The notes under the pieces were generated by a model. It did no database searches. It saw nothing but the letters and a program-made list of their open reading frames with translations, and had not been told where the DNA came from. Of a DNA stretch of 37,970 nt, positions 16,060-24,614 are shown in pieces. Both the position numbers and the translations under genes were made by a program. The stretch is from Planctomycetia bacterium (GTDB taxonomy: Bacteria; Planctomycetota; Planctomycetia; Pirellulales; UBA1268), in contig RFVE01000005.1 in NCBI GenBank assembly GCA_009922585.1, positions 1 through 37,970 of the forward strand. The letters run 5' to 3'. Numbering within the stretch: position 1 is the stretch's first letter; every line of letters starts with the position of its first letter.

Positions 16060-17193
16060 GTGGACGACTGCACGATTTCATTGCGACTCGACGGTGCTGG
16101 TTCTCCGCCTCCCGACCGCTCCTATGCCATCCATGTCGGCAGTGGTACTCTGGGCCAACTCGGCTCGCTCTTGGCAGCTGGTGGTAGCCGACGGGCGATG
16201 GTGATCGCCGATGCAGCTGTTGTCGACCCTCATGCCACTGCTGTGGTCACCGGTCTGAAGCAGGCGGGACTCGAAACCGACCTGCTCACGGTTCCGTCAG
16301 GTGAATCGTCAAAATCGCTGGCCGAGGCAGGCCGCCTCTGGGAGTCACTCGCCCAACTCGGCATCGATCGCCAGACGGTGGTGATCGCCGTTGGTGGTGG
16401 CGTTGTTGGTGACCTAGCCGGCTTTGTTGCGGCCGGCTTCGCCCGAGGCATCCCATGCTGGCAAGTACCGACCACGCTGGTCGCTCAAGTCGACAGTGCC
16501 ATCGGGGGCAAGACCGGCATTAACCTGACGGCGGGCAAGAATCTGGTTGGGGCCTTCTGGCAGCCGCAAGGCGTGCTTGCCGACATCGACACGCTGGCCA
16601 CGCTCCCCGACCGCGAGTTCACCAGTGGGCTGGCCGAGGTCGTGAAGTACGGCATGATCCTCGACGCCGAGTTCTTCGCCTGGCTCGAGGACAATGCCAC
16701 CGCCATCATCAATCGTGAGCCGCCAGCCATCGGCCACATTGTCCGCCGCTCGGCTGAGCTCAAGGCCCATGTGGTTGAGCGGGACGAGCGGGAACAGACC
16801 GGCCTGCGGGCCTGCCTAAACTACGGCCACACCTTTGCGCACGCCTTTGAGACCGCAACCGGCTACGGCACGCTGCTGCACGGCGAGGCGGTTGCGCTCG
16901 GCATGGTCGCCGCGGCTCGGCTCGCCTACAGCCTCGACCGGATTGACGAGGCCATCGTCGACCGCCAGTACCGGCTGCTGGAGCAGCTCTGCCTGCCGGT
17001 TGTCACCGACACGCTCGCGGGCATCAGCGACGAGACCCTGCTGGCGATCATGGCCCGCGACAAAAAGACCCTCAACGGTCAGCTGCGGTTCGTCCTGCCC
17101 AACCGCATCGGCCAGGTTGAACTGGTGGACGGCGTCAGCCCCGCAGCAGCTGCTGGTGCATTCCATGCAGTTCGCGTTCAACAGCTCAATTGA
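16060..17193 (+). CDS. aroB: 3-dehydroquinate synthase
   Basis: AroB converts DAHP to 3-dehydroquinate, the second step of the shikimate pathway, using NAD and a divalent metal. The 377-residue frame contains SGESSKS, the NAD-binding GGGVVGDLAGFVAAGFARG (112-130), QVPTTLVAQVDSAIGGKTGI, GKNLVGAFWQP, the metal-ligand segments GLAEVVKYG, NYGHTFAHAFE and LLHGEAVALGM, and DKKTLNGQLRFVLP near the C-terminus. All expected ligands (Glu, His, His) are present. The start is GTG 16060, right after the stop of the preceding gene; an upstream ATG at 16030 would overlap that gene by 29 nt. No other shikimate gene is in the window. A 385-nt gap follows. Confidence 0.95.
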   Translation: MDDCTISLRLDGAGSPPPDRSYAIHVGSGTLGQLGSLLAAGGSRRAMVIADAAVVDPHATAVVTGLKQAGLETDLLTVPSGESSKSLAEAGRLWESLAQLGIDRQTVVIAVGGGVVGDLAGFVAAGFARGIPCWQVPTTLVAQVDSAIGGKTGINLTAGKNLVGAFWQPQGVLADIDTLATLPDREFTSGLAEVVKYGMILDAEFFAWLEDNATAIINREPPAIGHIVRRSAELKAHVVERDEREQTGLRACLNYGHTFAHAFETATGYGTLLHGEAVALGMVAAARLAYSLDRIDEAIVDRQYRLLEQLCLPVVTDTLAGISDETLLAIMARDKKTLNGQLRFVLPNRIGQVELVDGVSPAAAAGAFHAVRVQQLN

Positions 17194-17375
17194 TCGCGTG
17201 CGAATCGTGTTGCCGATCGTGAAGATTTTCCGCCATCGCTCGATCCATAGATTGAGGGTGGGTTTGTCGTGGACGGCAACAGGCGGTGCACATTGCTCCT
17301 GCGGCAACGACGAGACCGTTCCGGTCACTCCCGCTCCCGCATTCCAGTGGCGTGACACCACCATTGGGTGCGGGG
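17194..17375. other. Gap downstream of aroB, no gene seen
   Basis: This part of the 385-nt convergent gap between aroB and the PAP2-type gene holds no credible coding frame, no hairpin followed by T run, and no repeat that I could recognise. The rest of the gap (17376-17578) contains repeat copy A and a GC-rich palindromic stretch close to 17560-17575. Confidence 0.5.
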
Positions 17376-17506
17376 CAGGCCCATGCCAATCGAGCGGCGC
17401 TGGAAACTGAGCGCAGCCGGGATGGCGAAGCGAAGTTTCCGTCGAGTGAGTGGCGGGCAGGATGCCCGGAGCGAACGTCCGGCGAGATGGCATGGGCTCG
17501 CCCCGA
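17376..17506 (-). repeat. Dispersed intergenic repeat, copy A
   Basis: One of three related elements in the window. Read on the minus strand it begins 72 nt after the stop of the PAP2-type gene, in sense orientation. Against copy B the segment 17492-17410 aligns without gaps with 60 of 83 positions identical (hand count). It contains hairpin 1, CGGGCA-TCC-TGCCCG (plus-strand 17454-17468), and a smaller hairpin 2, GCC-ATCCC-GGC. The C-terminal-like reading frames through it are not convincing proteins. The boundaries are approximate; 17401-17506 is the firm part. Confidence 0.72.
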
Positions 17507-17578
17507 CGCTTCAGTAACGACCCACACAAATCACCGCAGAAGCTGTTTCTGTACGCACGGGCCCCCGGGCGCTGGCCG

Positions 17579-18958
17579 CTACCAGCGGGCCTCCACCCCC
17601 ATGCCCCCCTGATCACCAATCGGCAGCGGCACCACCCGTACCTCCATGCCGGCAAAGTGATGCTCGGTGCGGCTGACCGCCAGCGAGCTCGCCCAGGCGA
17701 GGTACCAGCCGAGGAAGATCTGTGATGGATAGTGGGCGTCATCGGTCATCCGGGAAAAGCCGACAAAGGTCGAGCAGACATAGAGCGTGCCCTTGGCCAG
17801 TGGGCTTTCCACCATGTCGGCGGCCGCCAAGAAAGGAATGGCGCCGACGAAGGCATGGCCGCTGACGCCGTTGTAATCCTGAAACGGCTTCCAATAGCTG
17901 CCGGCACTCGTTTCACCCGGTCGCGAGGCTCCGGTGGCCCACTGCAACACATAGAGCGGCGGGGCACCCACGACGAAGATCCGCAGGCTGCGTGAGCCCC
18001 AACCGCCGAGGGCGTCACCCACCGGCCGGCCCTCGAACACGAGTCCGGTCGCAGCAGCCGTGGCGAAGATCGGTAACGTATACCGGCCTTCGCCGATGTC
18101 TTTGCAGCCCGAGAAGAAGGTGCCCAACTCGGTCGGCCGCACACCGGTCTGCCAAGCGTTCTGCATGGTGGTGTCAAAGCCGGTGTTGGCCATCAGGGCA
18201 CCGGCGCCGAAGGCGGCCGTGAGGCAGACCAGCCGGTCGCACTGATAGAAATTTTTGTAGTCCCGCAAGACCTTGCAGCCAGCCCGCGAAAGCCGGGGGA
18301 AGCGGCTGTCGGCCCAGGGGACAGCGGGGTGGGACGACGTCAGCAGTTCGGTCGGTGGCGGCAGTGCATAGATCGGCTCAGCATGTGGCGAAAGCCGGGC
18401 AGCAAGCATAGTGGTCACGTCGGCTGTGGTCTCGCCTTGCATCTCAGTCTGCCAGCCTCCGGTTAGACTCACCCGGTCGGACGAGAGGCTGACGTCCAGA
18501 TCGTCAAGTGATTGGGTTTCGACCACTGCATCAATCCAGGCCCCCCCTGCTGCCGGCATCACCTGCACCACCACCCGTTGCCGCTGGGGCGGCCAGGCCG
18601 ATCCTGCCGGCAGACCGGTTTGACTCGGAGTAGCCGGTGGTTCAACCCAAGCCGATTCGATTCGACCAGCCCGGGGCGGGATGGCCGTGAAGTCAGGGGG
18701 CACCGTCCGTACCACGGGCCAGTCAGCGGCAATCGTGCGGAGCGTCCGCTCCCAGAGCTTGACGCCGTTTGCCGACGGCAGAAACATTCCATCGGAACCG
18801 GCTGGAACGCTCTGCTGCCCCTCAGGCATAGGCAGAGGATCAGCCGAGGCCCCGGCCATCAGAGCACACGCCAGGAGCCCGGCGATAATGGCGGGCCGAA
18901 GGCGGGTAATCCGCAACAGCGAAACGGCGTCAGGGGGCGTGGGGATCGGGTGGAGCAT
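17579..18958 (-). CDS. Secreted PAP2-superfamily phosphatase
   Basis: PAP2-family acid phosphatases act on lipid phosphates or other phosphomonoesters. ATG 18958 gives 459 residues with a signal peptide (ITRLRPAIIAGLLACALMAGASADP); the longer reading from a TTG at 18991 is less likely. The N-terminal 200 residues form an unassigned domain. The C-terminal half has the PAP2 signature: RPGETSAGSYWKPF (motif 1-like), NGVSGHAF (motif 2, with the catalytic His) and SRMTDDAHYPSQIFLGW (motif 3, SR-H with the following position Q where Asp is usual). Several hydrophobic helices surround these. It is convergent with aroB and divergent from recQ, hence probably monocistronic. The substrate is unknown. 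Confidence 0.82.
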   Translation of the reverse strand: MLHPIPTPPDAVSLLRITRLRPAIIAGLLACALMAGASADPLPMPEGQQSVPAGSDGMFLPSANGVKLWERTLRTIAADWPVVRTVPPDFTAIPPRAGRIESAWVEPPATPSQTGLPAGSAWPPQRQRVVVQVMPAAGGAWIDAVVETQSLDDLDVSLSSDRVSLTGGWQTEMQGETTADVTTMLAARLSPHAEPIYALPPPTELLTSSHPAVPWADSRFPRLSRAGCKVLRDYKNFYQCDRLVCLTAAFGAGALMANTGFDTTMQNAWQTGVRPTELGTFFSGCKDIGEGRYTLPIFATAAATGLVFEGRPVGDALGGWGSRSLRIFVVGAPPLYVLQWATGASRPGETSAGSYWKPFQDYNGVSGHAFVGAIPFLAAADMVESPLAKGTLYVCSTFVGFSRMTDDAHYPSQIFLGWYLAWASSLAVSRTEHHFAGMEVRVVPLPIGDQGGMGVEARW

Positions 18959-19103
18959 CGTTCCGGACTCTCCCAAGCCCCTCACTGCCAATCAAGATTG
19001 GTTTCCCCCACATGTTTTTGCCCCTGCTGGGCCTTTCACCCGCTTTCATTTCTGAAATGCTATCCTGCCCGTTTCCGCAGAGGATCGGAGGCCCAAGGAG
19101 CGG

Positions 19104-20984
19104 ATGACGGCAATGCAGGCAGACGAGGTAACTGACACGCCCCCGTCGCCCATCGCGGGCAGCCCCACCGCCGCCATCCGCGACACCCTGCAGACCTGGT
19201 GGGGCTTTGACACCCTCCGGCCGCTGCAAACTGAGGCGATCACCGCCGCAGTCGACGGCCGTGATTCGCTGGTCGTCTTGCCCACCGGCGGCGGCAAGAG
19301 CCTCTGTTATCAGCTGCCGCCGCTGCTGAGCGAGACCACCGATATTGTTGTCTCACCTCTTGTTTCGCTGATGAAGGATCAGGTCGACGCCTTGGAGGCG
19401 ATCGGCTATCCCGCGGCAGCCATCCATGGCGGGCTGTCGCTGCTTGAGCGGCGGACAATCTATGACCGGCTGCGGGCGGGCGAACTCCGGCTGCTGTTCA
19501 CCGCCCCGGAGCGGCTTTTTGGCTCTGGTCTGCTCGATACGCTGGCCACGGTCGGCGTGCGGCGTTTTGCCATCGACGAGGCCCACTGCATCAGCCAGTG
19601 GGGGCATGACTTCAGACCCGAATACCGGCAACTGGCGAACCTTCGCGAGCGATTTCCGGAGGCGAGCATGCACGCCTTCACCGCCACGGCGACGCCGCGG
19701 GTAAGGGAGGACATTGCCAGCCAGCTCACGCTGCGGAATCCGGAAACCCTGGTTGGCATCTTTGACCGGCCCAACCTCACCTATCGGGTGGTGCCGCGGA
19801 CTGACAAGACCAGGCAGACACTCGAGGTGCTCGGCCGGCATGCCGGTGAGGCGTCGATCATCTATTGCATCTCCCGCCGAGAGACCGAAGAGCTGGCAGC
19901 GAAGCTCACCGCTGCTGGACTGCTGGCCCACCCCTACCATGCCGGCCTGGAGTCCACCCAGCGGCACCGTACCCAAGAGGCCTTTGCAAAGGAGACCATC
20001 GATGTTGTCGTCGCCACAGTTGCCTTCGGCATGGGGATTGACCGCTCGAACGTCCGGCTGGTGCTGCACACTGCCCTCCCCAAAAGCCTGGAGGCCTATC
20101 AGCAGGAGACCGGCCGGGCGGGCCGTGACGGTCTGGCTGCTGAATGTGTGCTGCTCTATTCATCAGCCGACGTCTTCAGCTGGGAATCGCTGATCCGTCG
20201 GGGCAGCGATTCCTCAGAGCTCGACGAGGAGCAGACCGAGCGGTTCATTGCCGGACAGCTGGAGCATCTTCACCAGATGCGGCGGTACGCGCAGGCTGCC
20301 CGCTGCCGCCATGCGGCGCTTTCGGAATACTTCGGCCAGACCTATGAGGAGTCTCACTGTGGTGGCTGCGACGTTTGCCTGGGTGAAACGCAGAACCTGC
20401 CCGACAGCCATGTGACGGCCCAGAAGATCATCTCCTGCGTGGCTCGCGTCGGTGAACGGTTCGGGGTCCGGCATGTCAGCGAGGTGCTGCGGGGCGCGAA
20501 GACTGCGGCCATCCAGCGGTACAGGCATGAGCGGTTGTCGACGTATGGTCTGCTGGCCGAACTCGACCAGCGAACCTGTGAGAACCTCGTGCATCAACTG
20601 CTCGACCAGGACTATCTCTCCCGCAGCAGTGGTGACCGCCCAGTCGTGACCCTCAACGCCCGGTCCTGGGAGGTGCTCCGCGACCAGCGTGAGGTGGTGT
20701 TATTGGAGCCACGCCTGAAACAGGCAAACCGCTCCCGCAGCGAAGCCGATGATTGGGAGGGCGTCGATCGCAACCTGTTTGAACGGCTGCGGCAATGGCG
20801 ACGGCGGGTGGCGGATAGCCGGGGCAAACCGGCCTGGACGATTCTCGACGACAAGGCCCTGCGGTCGATCGCCCGCGAGCAGCCCGACTCTCCGGCTGCG
20901 CTACTCCGCTGTAAGGGAATCGGCGAAAAGCGGCTGGCTGATCACGGAACGGCGATCCTCGAGATCATCCGCGGCGGCAAGTAA
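19104..20984 (+). CDS. recQ: ATP-dependent DNA helicase RecQ
   Basis: RecQ is a 3'-5' superfamily 2 helicase for recombination and replication restart. The 626-residue protein has all domains: motif I PTGGGKSLCYQLP (60-72), motif II DEAHCISQWGHDFRPEY (158-174, with the RecQ aromatic loop), FTATATPRVREDI, motif V/VI FGMGIDRSNVR and QETGRAGRDG. The zinc-binding segment CRHAALSEYF...CGGCDVC, an RQC winged helix and a C-terminal HRDC domain (about 548-622) follow. ATG 19104 has AAGGAG only 3 nt upstream; the ATG at 19113 would have 12 nt spacing, so the true start is one of the two. It ends before a strong terminator at 21035-21064. Confidence 0.96.
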   Translation: MTAMQADEVTDTPPSPIAGSPTAAIRDTLQTWWGFDTLRPLQTEAITAAVDGRDSLVVLPTGGGKSLCYQLPPLLSETTDIVVSPLVSLMKDQVDALEAIGYPAAAIHGGLSLLERRTIYDRLRAGELRLLFTAPERLFGSGLLDTLATVGVRRFAIDEAHCISQWGHDFRPEYRQLANLRERFPEASMHAFTATATPRVREDIASQLTLRNPETLVGIFDRPNLTYRVVPRTDKTRQTLEVLGRHAGEASIIYCISRRETEELAAKLTAAGLLAHPYHAGLESTQRHRTQEAFAKETIDVVVATVAFGMGIDRSNVRLVLHTALPKSLEAYQQETGRAGRDGLAAECVLLYSSADVFSWESLIRRGSDSSELDEEQTERFIAGQLEHLHQMRRYAQAARCRHAALSEYFGQTYEESHCGGCDVCLGETQNLPDSHVTAQKIISCVARVGERFGVRHVSEVLRGAKTAAIQRYRHERLSTYGLLAELDQRTCENLVHQLLDQDYLSRSSGDRPVVTLNARSWEVLRDQREVVLLEPRLKQANRSRSEADDWEGVDRNLFERLRQWRRRVADSRGKPAWTILDDKALRSIAREQPDSPAALLRCKGIGEKRLADHGTAILEIIRGGK

Positions 20985-21034
20985 CGAGTAAGCCGCGTCA
21001 AACGTGCTGCCAGTCCGGTCGCTCCCGGTTTCAC

Positions 21035-21064
21035 GAAAAGCACCCACATCGTGTGGGTCTTTTC
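21035..21064. terminator. Bidirectional intrinsic terminator after recQ
   Basis: The stem GAAAAG-C-ACCCACA, loop TCG, TGTGGGT-CTTTTC folds into a 13-bp hairpin with one bulged C. The plus strand ends in CTTTTC and, by symmetry of the arms, so does the minus strand, so it can stop recQ transcripts and those of the convergent ABC operon. It lies 50 nt after the recQ stop. It is the clearest intrinsic terminator in the window. Confidence 0.85.
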
Positions 21065-21169
21065 TTGGCGGGCCTCCGCCCGCTGGTGCTCATGGGCGGC
21101 ATCCTGCCGCCGGGTGGTGGTCGCACGGGGAAGCCGTCAGGCGGAAGCACTGACGCAGAGGAGGGAGGG

Positions 21170-21300
21170 GTTGCCCAAGGTCCTCGAGCGTGCTCTGGAA
21201 GCAAGCGCAGCCCGGAGGGCGAAGGGCAGCGCACAGGCAGTGAACGCAGGCCAGGAGGGCCGGAGTGAACGTCAAGCGAGAGGGCATTGGGAAACCCCGA
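21170..21300 (-). repeat. Dispersed intergenic repeat, copy B
   Basis: Second of three related elements. Read on the minus strand it begins 32 nt after the stop of the ABC ATPase gene, in sense orientation. The segment 21286-21196 aligns without gaps to copy C (33864-33954) with 70 of 91 positions identical by hand count. Hairpin 1 is GGCC-CTCCT-GGCC (plus-strand 21249-21261) and hairpin 2 GCCC-TCC-GGGC. The remainder of the 348-nt gap (20985-21332) holds the terminator at 21035-21064 and a GC-rich inverted stretch near 21070-21120; I see no gene in it. Confidence 0.75.
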
Positions 21301-21332
21301 CCGGCGGTGGCCTTCCGGTACGGTCGCTGCGT

Positions 21333-22565
21333 TCACCGATCGAGTGGAATCACCCGATCGCAAAGGGCCGTCAACGGCCCGGCCGTCGACGCCGTCATCA
21401 ACAGCGTGACTCCCTGTTGGCGAACCGCTGCCAGCAGGTCGGCCAACGACTGCTGCTCGGCCGCGGTAAGACCGGCTTCGGGCTCATCAACCAGTACCAG
21501 CCGAGGACCAATCGCCAACGCCCGGGCAAGCTCAAGCAGCCGTTGTTCCGTCGGCGACAACTCTCCCGCCAGCTGCTGCCGCTGGCCATTGAGTCCGACA
21601 AATTTGAGCGTATCGGCTGCCCGGTCAGTAGCACCTGATGACCACCAGTTCCGCCAGCCTCCGGAAGCAGCAGCCTGTTCCGCGGCAACCAGCACGTTCT
21701 CCTCAACCGTCATCGCCGGAAAGATCCGGGGCTGTCGGAACGTGCGGGCCACGCCCCCGCGGGCGGCAACCTGCGGTGACCGACGGCCCTGTTGCCAGAT
21801 GGCCAATGCCATGGCGATGCCGAGTACCGTGCCACCGGCCAGCGCTGTCCAGCCCCGCAGCCTGACCGACCGCTTGCCGCCAGCAAGCCGGTCGAGCGTT
21901 GCCGCGTCGAGCGGCAGCAGCCGGCGGGGCTCGTTGGCATCTCCCACCAGATCACTCAGATCGGGCACCGTCGCTGGCCCGATACGGCGGGCAGTCACCG
22001 CTGCCTGCAGTTGGTTTCGGAGTTCACGGGCCTCAGCCAACTCACGGCGAACTGCCAGCACTTCGCGGCCATCGGGCGTGACGATCCGCCAATGGTCGGC
22101 GAGTGGGTCGATTGCGAGCTCAGACCGAAAATAGCTGCGTAGACGACTCGCAACTGTTGCTGGAGTAAAGGGCTCATCGACTGCCAGACCGCGTTTCACG
22201 ACTGCCAGCCAGAGGCTATCAACGTCGACCGCCACAGCTGCAGCCAGCAACCCGACAAGCAGGCCGCTAGTCATGACCAGCCAAAAAGTGGCCGCCGTGA
22301 ACGATTGTTTGAGCCGGTGGCCGTTGAGCCGCACCGACCCCGAACTGGCAGCCCGGAGGCCACCAATGCAGTCGAGAATTGCTGCCTTTCCAGTGTGTCC
22401 AGGGCCCAGCAGCGCGACGGCCTCTCCCTCTGAGACATCGAATTCAAGCTGTTGCACCGGGACGGTCGAGCCAACGTTGACTGTCAGCCGATCGACATCG
22501 AGCAGCGGGATGTCGGCGGATGCTGCGGCACCACGGCGGCGGAAATCTGGCTGCCAGCGGGTCAT
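21333..22565 (-). CDS. Branched-chain amino-acid-type ABC ATPase interrupted by a membrane-hairpin insertion
   Basis: A 410-residue LivG-like ATPase in two halves. Residues 21-85 give the first beta strands and a poor Walker A, GPGHTGKAA (54-62; Lys60 kept, the following Ser/Thr replaced by Ala). Residues 270-410 give the Q-loop region GVARTFRQPRIFPAMTVEEN, signature LSPTEQ (336-341), Walker B LVLVDEPEAGL (Asp360, Glu361) and a C-terminus in which the H-loop His is absent (LLMTASTAGPL). Between them about 185 residues are inserted: a hydrophobic helix (about 91-113), a soluble domain of about 125 residues, and a second helix (about 240-257). An even number of crossings keeps both halves cytoplasmic. 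ATG 22565 overlaps the livM stop as ATGA. It is the only ATPase in the operon; no LivF-like gene follows. No frameshift is needed to read it through. Confidence 0.82.
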   Translation of the reverse strand: MTRWQPDFRRRGAAASADIPLLDVDRLTVNVGSTVPVQQLEFDVSEGEAVALLGPGHTGKAAILDCIGGLRAASSGSVRLNGHRLKQSFTAATFWLVMTSGLLVGLLAAAVAVDVDSLWLAVVKRGLAVDEPFTPATVASRLRSYFRSELAIDPLADHWRIVTPDGREVLAVRRELAEARELRNQLQAAVTARRIGPATVPDLSDLVGDANEPRRLLPLDAATLDRLAGGKRSVRLRGWTALAGGTVLGIAMALAIWQQGRRSPQVAARGGVARTFRQPRIFPAMTVEENVLVAAEQAAASGGWRNWWSSGATDRAADTLKFVGLNGQRQQLAGELSPTEQRLLELARALAIGPRLVLVDEPEAGLTAAEQQSLADLLAAVRQQGVTLLMTASTAGPLTALCDRVIPLDR

Positions 22566-23644
22566 CGACGGGCCTCACGCAGTTCGGCAACCAAGCGGTC
22601 GGACGGCAGAAGTCCTTCCGGCCGGAATCGCATCATCACGATCAGGGCAAGACCGACCAGTGCCAGCCGCCAACTGCCCACCGTGAGCGGGCCGGCGGCA
22701 GAGGATGCTGGCTGCAGTTGCTGCAGCCAGGCGTCGGCGGCGGGAATCACAACGATGTCGAGGCCGAAGAGGATACCCACACCCAGCAGTGTTCCTGGCA
22801 GGCTCCCAAGCCCACCAAGCATGACCGCACAAAGAATTGCGACTGATCGTCCGAATCCATAGGTGTCGGGATCGCCGGTCGTACCTAGATTGGCCGCCGA
22901 CAGGCAGCCAGCCAGCCCAGTGATGGCGGCGGCGATGGCAAAAGCTGAAAGCCGGACACGGGTGCCAGAAACCCCAACGGTCGCAGCCGCGATCGGATCC
23001 TCCCGAAAGGCGACCCAGGACCGACCGATCGCTGACCGCTCCAGGCGGCGAAGTGTCAATACAACCGCAAGCAGACTGCCGACCGCCAGGTAATAGAACC
23101 AGCGGGGATCGATGACAAACGCCCGACCGAGGTCGATCCCGGCGAGCGTCAGCCCCGCTCCCGGTGGTGGAACCGGGCTGAGCCCCTGCATACCGCCAGA
23201 GATCTGTTGGAGGTTTCCCAGGAGGGCCCGGACTCCTTCGCCGAAACCAAGCGTCACGACGGCAAGCGATTCACTCCTCAAGCGGAGTGTGGCCGCAGCC
23301 AGCAGACCACTGACGGCGGCCGTGATCAGCACACTACAGCACAAGGCCGGCAGAAAGCCGATTTCCAGGGGGTTGGTCGGCACGGTCAAGATGGCCAGCA
23401 TGATGCCGCCAAGCCCCATGAATGCAGCGATCCCAAGGTGGAGCAGCCCGGTGGAACCAACAACGACATTCAGGCCAAGCGCGGCGATGCAGAGGATCAC
23501 TACCGAGGTCAGCGGCCCCCCGATACCGCCAAAAGTGTCAGCCAGCGGCCAAGGCGCGAGAGCCAGAAGCCCGAAGGTCGGCACCTCCCAGTGACGGGCC
23601 AGCAAGCGTGACAACCGAGACAGATGTGGCCGACCAGCTCTCAT
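22562..23644 (-). CDS. livM: Branched-chain amino-acid ABC transporter permease, LivM type
   Basis: One of the two membrane permeases of a HAAT-family importer. The 360-residue product has about eight to ten hydrophobic helices and LivM landmarks: ALGLNVVVGSTGLLHLGIAAFMGLGG near the N-terminus (key residues G-L-LG--AF-G-G), SLAVVTLGFGE, and the coupling loop IGRSWVAFREDPIAAATVGV. GGLGSLPGTLLGV and FRPEGLLP close the C-terminal part. It overlaps livH by 4 nt (ATGA) and the ATPase gene by 4 nt, so the three form one translationally coupled unit. The substrate cannot be told from the permease. Confidence 0.93.
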   Translation of the reverse strand: MRAGRPHLSRLSRLLARHWEVPTFGLLALAPWPLADTFGGIGGPLTSVVILCIAALGLNVVVGSTGLLHLGIAAFMGLGGIMLAILTVPTNPLEIGFLPALCCSVLITAAVSGLLAAATLRLRSESLAVVTLGFGEGVRALLGNLQQISGGMQGLSPVPPPGAGLTLAGIDLGRAFVIDPRWFYYLAVGSLLAVVLTLRRLERSAIGRSWVAFREDPIAAATVGVSGTRVRLSAFAIAAAITGLAGCLSAANLGTTGDPDTYGFGRSVAILCAVMLGGLGSLPGTLLGVGILFGLDIVVIPAADAWLQQLQPASSAAGPLTVGSWRLALVGLALIVMMRFRPEGLLPSDRLVAELREARR

Positions 23645-24558
23645 CTCGCTCTCCCCGCTGACGCTGGCCGGCCGAAGAGACCCTGTGGTCGAAACGCCAG
23701 GACGAGCATCAGCATCAGAAAGACCGTCGCAACAGCCCAGCGGGGGCCAACGATGGCAACTGAGGCTGCCCGCACCATGCCGACCAGCAGCCCACCAACA
23801 ATTGCCCCAGGCACACTGCCGATCCCACCCAGGACGGCCGCCGATAGGGCGTAAAGCCCCGTCTGATAGCCAAGCTGATAATTGATGGTGGTGGCATGGA
23901 TGCCGGTCGCCACACTCGCCAGCCCACCAAGAAATCCCCCCAGAAAGAACGTGGCCGTAATAAATCGTTCAGGGCCGCTCGTCCGGCTGGCCACCCGGGC
24001 CACAGCGGCGACCGACCGGAGCGAACGACCGAAGCCGGTTCGTCGCAACAGCAACGCCAGGCCGCCGAATGCAGGCAGCACGATCGTTAACACCAGCAAG
24101 TCGCTCAGCGGAAACCAGCTGCCTGCGGCCTGCCGATCACCGGTGGGCAGCACCTCGGGAAAAGCCTGATCGGTTGGGCCAATCCAGAGGAGGCCGATGT
24201 TCATCAAGATGAACGACACGCCAACAGCCGAAACCAGCGGCGCGATCGGGGGCGCCTGCCGCAATGGCCGGTAGATGACCCGGTCGATGAGGACGTTGAG
24301 GCTGCCACAGAACAGCCCACAGCAGAGGGCGACAGTTACGATCAGCAACCCGCCGGCCACCGGCTCCAGCGGCAGGGGTCCCGCCAGGGCCAGGAGCGTC
24401 ACCGCCAGGCAGCCCCCCAACATCACCACATCACCGTGGGCAAAGTGGATCAGACCGACCGTGCCGTAGACCAGCGTGTAACCAACAGCGATCAGGCCCA
24501 GAAAGCCGCCACTGGTCAGGCCAATCAGACACTGCTGGAGGAGGGTGGCGAGGTTCAC
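23641..24558 (-). CDS. livH: Branched-chain amino-acid ABC transporter permease, LivH type
   Basis: The partner permease of livM. The 305 residues start (GTG 24558) with LQQCLIGLTSGGFLGLIAVG and YGTVGLIHFAHGDVVMLGG, the standard LivH beginning. VIYRPLRQAPPIAPLVSAVGVSFIL follows, then the coupling segment TGFGRSLRSVAAVARVAS and AAVLGGIGSVPGAIVGGLLVG; it ends RPQGLFGRP. In the coupling loop the usual acidic/Asn pair (as in AxxDNxxAA) is not evident: the segment reads RSVAAVARVASRTSG, slightly unusual and possibly linked to the unusual ATPase. No ribosome-binding site is visible. livK ends 56 nt upstream. Confidence 0.93.
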   Translation of the reverse strand: MNLATLLQQCLIGLTSGGFLGLIAVGYTLVYGTVGLIHFAHGDVVMLGGCLAVTLLALAGPLPLEPVAGGLLIVTVALCCGLFCGSLNVLIDRVIYRPLRQAPPIAPLVSAVGVSFILMNIGLLWIGPTDQAFPEVLPTGDRQAAGSWFPLSDLLVLTIVLPAFGGLALLLRRTGFGRSLRSVAAVARVASRTSGPERFITATFFLGGFLGGLASVATGIHATTINYQLGYQTGLYALSAAVLGGIGSVPGAIVGGLLVGMVRAASVAIVGPRWAVATVFLMLMLVLAFRPQGLFGRPASAGRAR

Positions 24559-24614
24559 GCTGGGAGAAACGCTGGGAAAGTATGAACTGGGACGGCAATT
24601 CGATGCTGCGAGTC

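Noticed and set aside
16816-17742. Minus-strand open frame of 308 codons spanning the aroB end and repeat copy A
   Set aside because: It overlaps aroB and the PAP2-type gene in the wrong frame; its similarity to frames at the other repeat copies reflects the shared DNA repeat, not a protein family.
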